This document shows positions 54,905 through 64,000 of a stretch of DNA of 64,000 bases, piece by piece. Within the stretch, counting starts at the first letter, position 1. Each line of letters starts with the position of its first letter. Location of the stretch: positions 186,001-250,000 of the forward strand of contig OX155964.1 of the NCBI GenBank assembly GCA_944548615.1. The letters run 5' to 3'. Made by a program: the position numbers and the translations under genes. This DNA is from Micropterix aruncella (lineage: Eukaryota; Arthropoda; Insecta; Lepidoptera; Micropterigidae). The notes below the pieces were generated by a model. The model was not told where the DNA came from. It did no database searches and saw only the letters and a program-made list of their open reading frames with translations.

Positions 54905-55612
54905 ACATCTTGCGGTGTCAACTACAACGGGCGAGCCCGTCACCACAGGACGTTTTAACGATTAGTCGTTCTATCGCCCTGCAGTGAACGTAGAGACTTT
55001 GGACAGTACATTCTACGTCCAGCTACGTCAACAACCCGTGAGAGTCCAACGCCTTACCGCGAGTTAGCCAGGAGTAAACCCGGCGGGCTCGAGATACTCG
55101 CGCCCTCACTTCCAATTGTGACTAGATTTCTCCAGTCTCTCGATTGGTACCGAGTTCGAGGTCGCTTGCGCGGTCCTCTCCCTTATGAAGCGGTGAAACG
55201 GAGAGCACAACCGATTGGAGCAAACCCCGCACGGTGCGCAGACCGTACAATCTTCGCGGACCAAGGCGTCCTTTGCCCGCCTCTTACCCGGGATCGGATG
55301 GCCAATGGTCAATTCCAGAGCAGTCGCCATAAGGTACGCAACCACCCCCGCTCTATAGGAAACAGTACAGTTCCCAGACTCCCCCGACTGTTAGTCGGAG
55401 AGCACAACCGATTGGAGCAAACCCCGCACGGTGCGCAGACCGTCCAGGGGCGCCAGAGGTTTGATTCCCAGGGGAGACTGGTTGACCCAGTGTCCTACCC
55501 AGGACTCGCACCCCATGCGAGGAGGCCGTCGGATGGGTGTTGACCCGTGAGTGTGACCGACCCTGGACACATGGGTCATCGTGGCCAACTCATCATGGGC
55601 CCGTTAGCCCCC
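54905..55612 (+). repeat. SR1 repeat, copy 5
   Basis: It begins as copy 4 but continues through an extra CCGCACGGTGCGCAGACCGT segment (present twice, 55227 and 55424) to ATGGGCCCGTTAGCCCCCG. The double segment shows internal rearrangement. Confidence 0.85.
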
Positions 55613-55615
55613 GTT

Positions 55616-55658
55616 AGTTCCCAGACTCCCCGACTAACAGTCGGGGAGTCTGGGAACT
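55616..55658. repeat. Perfect 20-bp inverted repeat
   Basis: AGTTCCCAGACTCCCCGACT, AAC, AGTCGGGGAGTCTGGGAACT. It sits where SR1 switches from forward to reverse orientation. Confidence 0.95.
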
Positions 55659-56087
55659 GTATTGTTTCCTATAGAGCGGGGGTGGTTGCGTACCTTACGG
55701 CGACTGCTCTTGAAATGACCATTGGCCATCCGATCCCGGTTCAGAGCCGGGCAAAGGACGCCTTGGTCCGCGATAGATTCGGTATACACCGTTTCACCGC
55801 TTCGATAAGGGAGAGGCCCGCGCAAGCGACCTCGAACTCGGAACCAATTGAGAGACCGGAGAAATCTGGTCACAATTAGAAGTAAGGGCGCGAGTGTCTC
55901 GAGCCGCCGGGAAGTAATTCCTGGCTTTCTCGCGGTAAGGAGTTGGTCTCTTACGGGTTGTGGCGTAGCTAGACGTCGGATTGTTATGTCCAAAGTCTTC
56001 TACGCTCACTGCAGGTCGATAGAACGACTAATCGTTAAAACGTCCTGTGGTGACGGGCTCGCCCGATGTTGTTGACAACTCAATATG
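55639..56087 (-). repeat. SR1 repeat, copy 6 (reverse)
   Basis: From AGTCGGGGAGTCTGGGAACT to GACGGGCTCGCCCGATG and GTTGACAACT. The body matches copies 1 and 3 with small indels. Confidence 0.88.
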
Positions 56088-56094
56088 TTAGTCA

Positions 56095-56310
56095 GAGTGC
56101 ACAGTCGATTAGCTTACGCCGCACGGTGCGCAGACCGTCCAGGAGCGCCAGAAGTTTTATTCCCAGGGGAAACTGACCATAGGGCCAGAGTCCTACCCAG
56201 GCTCGCACTTCATGCGTGGAGGCCGTCGGATAGGTGTTGACCCATGAGTGTGACCAACCCTGAACAGAATGGGTCTTCGTGGCCAACTCAGCAAGGGCCC
56301 ATTAACACAC
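56095..56310 (+). repeat. SR1 repeat, copy 7 (distal part)
   Basis: Only the distal third is present, from CACAGTCGATTAGCTTACGC through GTGACCAACCCTGAACAG to GGGCCCATTAACAC. It resembles copy 1 more than its tandem neighbours. Confidence 0.85.
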
Positions 56311-56389
56311 AATACAGTTATTACGAAGAAGAACCGGGAATTCTGAAACAAAAAGACCCAGAAATTACAATTTATACCACTACAGGGTT

Positions 56390-56760
56390 TTCCAATAAGG
56401 GCGGATCGATGTTGTCTGTGTAATAAAACAAGCTGTGTGTGAGGTAATAAACGAAATTATTTTTATATTTGAAAGGCCCTGTAGGTGTATGCCATTTATG
56501 TATGGAATATGACATCGTTCACATGTCCGCCGCGGCTTCGCACGGTGGCAAGGATCCGAGAGGTCCAATTTCCAACGATGGATGGATGGAATTTGAGCGA
56601 TGGACTGGGTTATGTTGACTTTAAGGGCATCGCTCGATTGCGGCTTATAGGCATAGACTTGCGACTTCAGAAAACCCCACAAGAAAAAGTTTAGCGGGGT
56701 CGAATCGCATCTTGGTGCCCAATTCACGTCACCTCCGCGAGAGATAACCATTCACGAACG
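56390..56760 (-). mobile_element. Mariner-family transposase C-terminus
   Basis: Minus-strand frame MVISRGGDVNWAPR, STPLNFFLWGFLKSQVYAYK and PQSSDALKVNITQSIAQIPS. It matches the common insect transposase ending (DVNWPPRSxDLTPLDFFLWG). The N-terminal part and most of the catalytic core are missing. Confidence 0.8.
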
Positions 56761-56981
56761 AACACTCATTTCGATAATAAAGTTTTAACGCGCTGCTCAA
56801 TCGGGTAACTTGCTATGGTGATTTGGCATTACTGACTGCATAATAAACAACAGATTTGACAGACGACGCCAAAACAGCATGGCTGCCACAGAATGTCAAC
56901 ATTGACCCACCCTCATGGTTTAATCCTATATACATACAACATCTGCACATGTACATAATGACAGGTTTATATAAAGACATT

Positions 56982-57201
56982 GGGCTCGATTGCGTTTCTT
57001 CGACAGGGCAATACGCTAGAGCGGAGTGTGAGATGACCGGTTGTCACTTTTTCGCATTGAAACTGCCCGCCAAGGTCAAACCTTACACCGCACGAAATAT
57101 GCTCGAATTTATTCGGACGAGTATGAGTTCGGCAGGTAGTATTTATCGACGATCGTTCGTTTCATATTCCGCTCTAACGTATTGCTCTGTCTCGTTCGCT
57201 T
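56982..57201. mobile_element. Harbinger-like MITE, copy 2 (one end lost)
   Basis: Starts GGGCTCGATTGCGTTTCTTC after ATT and runs through GAATTTATTCGGACGAGTAT in the orientation opposite to copies 1 and 3. It stops at CTCTGTCTCGTTCGC before the right end. Confidence 0.75.
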
Positions 57202-57261
57202 TTACATTACATTACATTTTCGTCGTGTCCAATTGACGGCTAAAGACCGCTCTTGGACGTG

Positions 57262-58008
57262 TCAAAATAATTGGGTTATGTAGTAATTATTCTGGGTTGA
57301 AGATACATTGCAATTAAATTTGTGAATTTTTAAGGGTAATGCGTTGGAGGTTAGGTTGGGTCTGAGTGAAAATGCTAAGTACTTCGTCTTCGAGATATTG
57401 AGTGTCAATATATGTCGATCAAGCCATGTTTTAATACTGTTCAGGGAGCATTGCGCGTCTGTAAACGCTTTATCCCAAGTATCTGCCTCAATTATGACAG
57501 CGGTGTCATCTGCATATGAGATTATGTTTCCTTTACCTTTAAGTGTCATATCACATAAATCATTGACGTACATCAAAAAGAGTAAAGGACCCAATACGCT
57601 GCCCTGCGGCACCCCATATAAAACATTATGTTTATTACTTTTCCGATCCCCTATCGCAGTGATCTGTGACCTGTTTGTAAGAAAACTTTCGAGCCACTTA
57701 TTTGCTTTACCAGAAATACCAAAAAGGTGAACCTTTCTTATTAGGATTGTGTGAGAGACTGTATCAAAGGCTTTAGACAGGTCGAGGAAAATACCAAGTA
57801 CTTTTTTCTTTTCGTCAAGTTTTTTGGCAATAAGTTCTGTAACCGAACTTATGGCCTCGTTTGCTCCCCGACCTTGTCTAAAGCCATATTGATTGTTTGA
57901 TAGTAAGTTCACAGATTCCAGGTGGTGCATAAGCCTAGATTTGGCCACTTTCTCGATCACTTTTGATACTACACTCAACAGGGAGATCGGGCGATACTTA
58001 ACATACAT
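57262..58008 (-). pseudogene. RT fragment, CR1/Jockey group
   Basis: One open frame of 248 codons from YRPISLLSVVSKVIEKVAKS through YGFRQGRGANEAI, FLDLSKAFDTVSHTILI, YGVPQGSVLGPLLFLMYVND and ISYADDTAVII. All palm motifs are present. Both ends are cut off, so it is a fragment. Confidence 0.88.
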
Positions 58009-58563
58009 ATATTATTTTTTTTAAATATATAGTATCTAAGAAACTTTGGAACCTACTAAAAGTTATTCGTCGTAGAATCGCATTACAAAACAATTTAAAG
58101 GCTTATTTAATAAAATAGTCAATAATTCTAATAGCTACCTACTAAACACACAATAATTAAAATAGTCAGTTAAAATGAATAATCAAAGCAGAAGCCTAAC
58201 AATTGAAATAGTCAATAAATCGAATATATACGTACTAAAAACTGTACATAGTAGCATCCAAAGTAGTAAGTAAATTGTTAAATAATCAAACTAAAGCTAA
58301 ATCTTACATTTAAATACTAAGGTACTAAGGCTTGCAGTCGCGGATTTATATAAAGGCCTTTTGGGCTGCAGCCCAAGGCCCCGTGTATATAAAGGGCCCC
58401 AACCCCCATTATAAACAATGGACTTTTTTATGAATCACAAACAAAAATTAAAAATGATAAAATTTATATCATAAGGTTAGCAACCCTGAGATCAATTTCC
58501 CGCGTCTATTCTGGGGGAATCCCCGCGGCTTGTTTTCGCGGCTCTCAACTCTATTTTTATAGA

Positions 58564-59200
58564 CTATACTGAGGCGACCAAATGATAGATCCGTATTCGA
58601 GAATGCTGCGTACCTACATAGGAGAAATATAAATTCTCAAGGGTTCTTACATCGCTAAACGGTTTACACACTCGCTGGATGAATCCTAACATTTTATGAG
58701 CTTTTCCGGTAGCATAGTTAATGTGTTTATCAAACAGCAGTTTATTATCTAATACTAAACTCAGATCGCGCACCTCACTCTGTTCACTTAGGGGGATATT
58801 ATTAAGTTTATAAATTAAATTTATTTTATTGTTTTTCCTTGTGAAAGTAATTTTTTGACATTTTGAAATATTTAATGTTAACTTATTCCTAACACAATAG
58901 TCGTAGAACCGGTCGAGATCTCTTTGGATGGAGACGCTATCATCGATGCTATTTACAGACTGGTAAATTTTTAAGTCGTCAGCATAGGAAATGTGAAAAC
59001 TATTGGAGAAACAATTGCCTACGTCGTTGATGAAGATATTAAAGAGCAATGGTCCTAAATGAAACCTCTGCGGTACCCCAGATAGGACCGATATAAAATT
59101 CGACTTATGCCCCCCGATGACATTTGCTGATTTATGTTTAGGTATATGTTATCCTTGGCTTTACTATCTCTCAGCCAAGCCTTGTTCCAACTCTTGATCA
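58564..59200 (-). pseudogene. Jockey-type RT fragment
   Basis: Upstream of the first Met the frame stays open: LSGVPQRFHLGPLLFNIFIN, then FHISYADDLKIYQSV (YADD), NKLTLNISKCQKITFTRK and GKAHKMLGFIQRVCKPFSD. It covers motifs B to the thumb. Confidence 0.85.
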
Positions 59201-59394
59201 GTTTCTCGTCCGCCGTGGATGATAAAGGCTAAATTGACAGCTACCTATTGTTTGCTGTCTATTATTGCAATTATCCTTTTCGCGGGATTCTAATTGATAG
59301 AATTAGTTGTTTCCTAAAATTAAATGTGTGTACGAGATTGGATCTTCGTTTGAGCGACACATGCATACGCCCAGTGAAAGGAAACCCTGTTTCT

Positions 59395-60415
59395 CGTTAT
59401 TGTAAAGTATGTATTTATTATCGTTGCACTGCAGCGAAAGTTTAATCAACACGTTCCATTCAGTTGAATCGGAAGGTCGCGCTCGCGCTCTATCTTTTGT
59501 AGATATTAGTTAGTTAATACATTACATTTTTTTTATAATATGCACGATTGGTGAGATAAGAAATAAAATACAGTGATATGACCCTGGACTAAGCTATACT
59601 ACCAAGCGTTACTCTCGATAAAGTGACAATAACATTTGCAAACTTATGTGTAGATTATAGTTTGCAAATGTATACAGCAGGAGACAAATAAAGTTGTCAA
59701 TTACAACGGGCGAACCCGTCACCTCAGGAAGTTTTAACGATTGTTCGTTCTATCTCCCGTGAAGTGAGCGCAGAAGACTTGGACAAAATAGTCCACCGTC
59801 AAGCTCCGCCACATGCCCGTAAGAGACCAACGCTTTATCCGCGAGATATACAGGTATGTTACCCAGCGGGCTTACACTCACGCCCTTACTTCCAATTGCG
59901 ACCATGTTACTCCGGTCTCTCGATTGGTTACGAGTTCGAGGTCGCTTGCGCGGTCGCTTTCGCTGTTCGAGGTCCCTTAGGAAGCGGTGAAACGGTGTAA
60001 ACCGAATCTATCGCGGACCACGGCATCCTTTGCCCGGCTGTTCACCCAGGATCGGGTAGCCGATGGTCGTTTTAAGAGCAGTCGCTGTAAGGTCCGCAAC
60101 CTACCCCGCTCTATAGGAAACAGTACTGCTTCCAGACTCCCCCGACTGTTAGTCAAAGTGCATAATCGATTGGCTTACGCCGCACGGGACGCAGACCGTC
60201 CAGGAGCGCCAGAAGGTTGATTCCTAGGGGAAACTATCCCTAAGGCCAGAGTCCTGCCCGGGCTCGCACTTCACGGTCTGAGACTGAAAACCATGTGGCG
60301 GAGCTTGACGGTGAACTGTTTTTGTCCAAGTCTTCTGCGTTCACTTCACGGGAGAGATAACGACTAATAGTAAAACTTCCTGAGGTGACGGGTTCGCCCG
60401 TTCTAGTTGACAACT
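59395..60415 (+). repeat. SR1 repeat, copy 8 with leader and inverted ends
   Basis: Leader (CTGCAGCGAAAGTTTAATCA, 59429) matches that of copy 3. The body from 59692 ends in an inverted copy of its own start: 59692-59814 pairs with 60292-60415 (for example CTTGGACAAAA near both, AGTTGTCAATTAC against GTAGTTGACAACT-like ends). The distal segment (GGGCCC end) is absent. Confidence 0.82.
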
Positions 60416-60419
60416 CTAT

Positions 60420-61594
60420 ATGCTCTTCCGTGACCTCTCATTCTACTTTGTCCACGCACTCATGTGACATATATTCTGCTTTCATGTAAGATATGTTTAA
60501 TTTATGTCTGTCTGTAGCTCGCCTACGATAGGTAGGTAGATATAATGAAAGGCGGAAACAAAAGCGTTTGTTTGAGCATTTGCTGATTGTTAGTTGCATT
60601 ATCTGCATATAAAGTATCCTTATTTACTAATGTATTTGCCTCTTTCTATAAAATTCTAAGTGACTTGGAAGATCATTGAAGATTCTGTGGTTGGTTTGTG
60701 TTGCCGCATTATTACTACATAGGTAGGGTAAAACTGGGATAGTTGCCCCAGGAGCCGTCGTTGAATTTTATTTTGACACAGGCAACAAGTGCAATCTTCG
60801 CGGTTGCCGCTCAAACACTAGAGGGGCAGGGGGTCGATTTGCTTATAAGTATTAGCTGCGACCGTATCATGTTTGCAAGTCCTTATTTTGAAGTTTGGAG
60901 CGTCTATCCTCCTGGGGCGTCTATCCCAATTTTAACTTAGTTTATTTACACTTATTGTCGCCATATGTTATTGTTTACCGATATTATTATCGGTAGTGCA
61001 TCGAAGCGCGCCTCTACATGCTATGAATGTTGATCAGCAGCTGCCCACCGACATCCATTAAATTTTTTTCAAGCTTCAAGATAAAGGTCGGCCGGTTACG
61101 TTCACTGAACCCCGACCATATTTACTCACACCTCCGGGCGAGCGACAAATCCGGCAAAAAGTTACCATTTATCTATTAACAATTAAGCGGTCGATCGATC
61201 GACAGAATAGAGGCTAATTTGATATGTTTATAATGGAGAAAAGCGAACGCGCGCCGTTTTATCGGGACGATTTCTCTCGACAAAACGACCGACACGCTTT
61301 TTTAAATTCTGCCATCATTTAACAGAAAAAAATCTTCGACAAAAGTCTCCGGTTTAAGAATAAATTACGGTAGACCTTGTAGGTAGCAAAATGGCAGCTA
61401 GCTGCGTTTGTTATCTTGGAAGGAGATGACATTTCGTTAATTGCAAATTACGCAATGAAAATACATCTTTATTGGCTTGAAAAGACAGGCACATAAGTTT
61501 TAAGTTTACTTTTAGATTTGGAATGCTATTCCACATCGTATACACAAGGCTATTCCGTCATCGTAAGAACCAGGTTCTAGGGACACATTAACTC
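60420..61594. other. Intronic or intergenic, no recognisable gene
   Basis: Mixed composition with some CG-rich patches near 61080-61290. No exon of the UNC93-like gene was recognised. Confidence 0.4.
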
Positions 61595-61597
61595 ACT

Positions 61598-61896
61598 GGG
61601 CCCGATTGCGTTTCTTTGTGAACTAAAACTAAAATTAGTCCAAGCGAACGAGACAGAGCAATAGGTTAGAGCGGAATATGAAACGAACAATAGTCGATAA
61701 ATACTACCTGTCGAACTTATACTCGTCCGAATAAATTCGAGCATATTTCGTGCGGTGTAAGATTTGACCTTGGCGCGCAGTTTTATAGCGAAAAAGTGAC
61801 AATCGGTTATCTCACATCCCGCTCTAGCGTATTGCCCTGTCTCGTTCGCACGGACTAATTTCCGATTTTAGTTCACGAAGAAACACAATCGAGCCC
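61598..61896. mobile_element. Harbinger-like MITE, copy 3 (complete)
   Basis: Ends GGGCCCGATTGCGTTTCTTT and, reverse-complemented, GGGCTCGATTGTGTTTCTTC. ACT flanks both sides (61595-61597, 61897-61899). Length 299 bp. Copy 1 lacks a central part present here. Confidence 0.8.
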
Positions 61897-62132
61897 ACTG
61901 TTGCTTATCAATTTATGTTGCAAAAATCTAACAAAAGTTCACAAGAGTGATTGCCACAATGGAAATACGAGAAATAAGTTTTCATTTCCTAAGTTTCGAC
62001 AAAAAAGGTAGATCCTATTTTATGGGACGGTGGCGGTGTATACAATTTTGTAATAGAAATATTGAAGACATTTCAAACTTACCGGTTAAACAATTTGTCT
62101 CGTGTTAAAATACAAACTTTGTAAAAAAAGTA

Positions 62133-62560
62133 TACGAGGGGCGTTCAATAAAAAGTGATAATGAGTTACGATCTCTGGAAAAAAAATGAATTTCTCGCGG
62201 TAATTAAATTCTTCAGTGTTTTTTTTTGTATGGAGCGAGTATTTCAAAACTTACGAGATACATTAGGGGTTGATACTCCCCCATATTCTACGGTTGCACG
62301 TTGAGGTGCTGAGTTTAGGCGCGGTAGAACGTCAGCTACGATGACCCTCGCTCGGGTCACGCTAGTCGGCAGACACTGAAGAAATAGTTAAAAAAGTAGA
62401 AACAAATATGGTGGCGTATCGTCGTGTTATGGTTCGTTTTATTGCCGAAGAAGTAAAGATTGAAGATAGGTAGTGCGCATAGTATTTTACATGATCGCTT
62501 AGGAATGAAAAAGGTATCCGGACTTTTTTTGACGTAAGCCCTATTACAGTTACCTTGACA
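62133..62560 (+). mobile_element. Mariner-like element, 5' end and transposase N-terminal half
   Basis: TA then CGAGGGGCGTTCAATAAAAA is the terminal repeat. Frames then read YSTVARxxAEFRRG-like residues with shifts, EEIVKKVETNMVAYRRVMVR, FIAEEVKIED and LGMKKVSG, the mariner linker region before the catalytic core. It breaks off near 62530. Confidence 0.8.
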
Positions 62561-63009
62561 ATGTGCTGCTTCCTTCCAGTGATACATAACAGAAATGTGA
62601 GATATTTGGCTTTTGTGATTTCGTGCCATTCATTAGGTTTAACCAAAGTATAGCAATGAGTAGGTACTTTGGTTTTACTATTGTGTAAAACCCAGAAACT
62701 TTGTGGTGTTCCTTACTCCGTCAATTATTCCTTTTTTTATTGATCGCGGCTTCGCTTGCGTTATTATATTTGCATTGCTAAGGACCCAAGTCAGTTTCCA
62801 ATTCCAACCCGTCTAAGGCCTACCCACTGCTCTCAAGAAAATAAAAATAATAGTCTTAACTAATGAGCTCGAATCGCATGATACCTACTGCCTTTGCCAA
62901 ATTGCTGTTGCCATTTCAAGAGATATGCTTGGCATAACACCTGCCTAATTAATTACGTATCTAAAATGTTATCACTATACATTATGGATCGCGGGCCATA
63001 GGGCATTAT

Positions 63010-63400
63010 TGCATGGTGAAACTGTCAATGGAAAATGTCCAATACCATGTAAGAGTGTGGAAAGACCTGCCAGAACCCTTCTACACTTTCAAGAGATTGC
63101 ACTGGCATGCATGCTCTTCCGATATTACCGGCGCCATCTTTAATAAGTTGGCACAACTACTGGCATATGCTGTTGGTATTGATATCATACTACTCTCCAC
63201 ACGCCCTCAGGGAATACATTTTACACTGGACAGAGCAGCAAAATGTATGGGCCTGAAGATATATCAGGAGAACACTTATGTAACTACATGGCTGACAACT
63301 TGAACACAGCTCCACCTTTTGTTGTTAGCCCCTATAACAACAGTGAAGAGGTGATAGTAAATCTAATGGCTGCAAATAAGTGTTACTTTGTCGTATACCA
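63010..63400 (+). pseudogene. RTE-type RT fragment
   Basis: A 96-codon frame with IFNKLAQLLAYAVGIDIILL (YADD degenerated to YAVG), DRAAKCMGLKIYQENTYVTT and, after a stop, NNSEEVIVNLMAANKCYF. The same region is seen in the fragment at 10618-11010. Confidence 0.7.
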
Positions 63401-63639
63401 TATGTCATCATCATCACATTAGCGCTACAACGCATTATGAGTGTTGATTCCGTCAAGAACCTTCTTCCATTCTACCCTATCCTGGACTTGGATTTTTCAG
63501 TTGTTCACTCCGAGTGTATTTAGGTCTTTAACCACAGAATATAGCCGTTTCAGTTTTTATACCCTTTTTTTAACTTGCAATGTTCGTATGTAAGTCTGTT
63601 TCAAAATTTGCAAACCATTTTTCAACTACTTGCTGGTAT

Positions 63640-64000
63640 CCGATTGCGCTAAAATTCGGCATACTTATATATGTAAGTTTGGTGACAATGCAATATTATG
63701 GTACCATCGAGCTGATTTGATGATGGAGCCGGGATGTAGGGACTAGATTTCCCTGGTGGCAAATAGTAGGACAGTCGAATTTGGGCTATATGTTTTGTTA
63801 TCATGAGTCTTTTCCAATACACATGATGATGAGGGTCTGAAGATGGGAGCTGGAAGATTGCCACTTGAACTACCTAATGGAAAATGCTAAGATAGTCAAG
63901 TTAGGGCTCGCTTTTATTTTGTTGTCTTGAGTACTTTCCATTACACATGATGACAAAGATCTGAAGATGGAGCCGGGTGATGGAGACTCCCTGATGGAAA
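63640..64000. repeat. Tandem repeat, about 120-bp period
   Basis: GATGGAGCCGGGATG at 63723, AGATGGGAGCTGGAAG at 63841 and AGATGGAGCCGGGTGATG at 63965 lead units that also share TCTTTTCCAATACACATGAT / ACTTTCCATTACACATGATG. It runs off the window edge. Confidence 0.75.

Noticed and set aside
58361..58376. 16-bp palindrome TTGGGCTGCAGCCCAA
   Set aside because: Short enough to be chance; no flanking structure explains it.
1..64000. CRISPR arrays, operons or phage defence systems
   Set aside because: The window is eukaryotic: introns, splice sites and insect-type transposons throughout. No spaced direct repeats of CRISPR type were seen.

Overview
The window is animal nuclear DNA, most probably from an insect and perhaps a moth or butterfly. 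It is AT-rich, with large introns, arthropod-style TCAGT initiators, short TTAGG-type motifs and a dense load of decayed transposons. Three host genes can be built exon by exon from splice sites, reading phase and family resemblance. They are islands of GC-rich coding sequence in an AT-rich, repeat-filled background. The assignment to Lepidoptera is an inference. No RNA gene, CRISPR array or prokaryotic feature was seen.

Host gene 1 (+, 8394-16966) is the 3' part of an unnamed membrane protein. Eight exons join in frame to at least 346 residues: two adjacent membrane segments followed by a long tail carrying three PPxY-type motifs. Its introns hold decayed non-LTR, RTE and mariner-type elements. 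Host gene 2 (-, 30386 down to 20467) is a complete PDAP1/HASPP28 ortholog of 176 residues in six exons, starting with a coding exon of only 10 nt. Host gene 3 (+, from 40382) is the 5' part of an UNC93-like membrane protein. Three exons are visible, with a 10.9-kb intron 2, and the gene runs past the right edge of the window.

Mobile DNA by region: 1-8390 has truncated non-LTR copies, a GC-rich repeat called SR1 here, and a near-perfect palindrome (5461-5628). The introns of gene 1 hold RTE and non-LTR fragments, a REL-endonuclease element tail, a Lep1-like repeat and a TA-flanked MITE. The PDAP1 introns hold two mariner fragments, an RTE fragment and a 2.6-kb REL-endonuclease retrotransposon that has lost its YxDD box. 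From about 30980 to 38600 lies an I/LOA/R1-type element (Gag, endonuclease, RT, RNase H) split by a hAT-family (ZBED-like) DNA transposon. At 38859-39486 sits a foldback element whose arms carry 15-bp repeats. Intron 2 of the UNC93-like gene holds a mariner remnant and a nearly full-length two-ORF non-LTR element (46879-52020). From 53600 to the right edge there is a cluster of SR1 copies, Harbinger-like MITEs, RT fragments, mariner fragments and a tandem repeat of about 120 bp.

The most novel-looking items are the unnamed PPxY membrane protein, the SR1 family with its nested and inverted copies, and the foldback element whose arms read as pentapeptide-like repeats.
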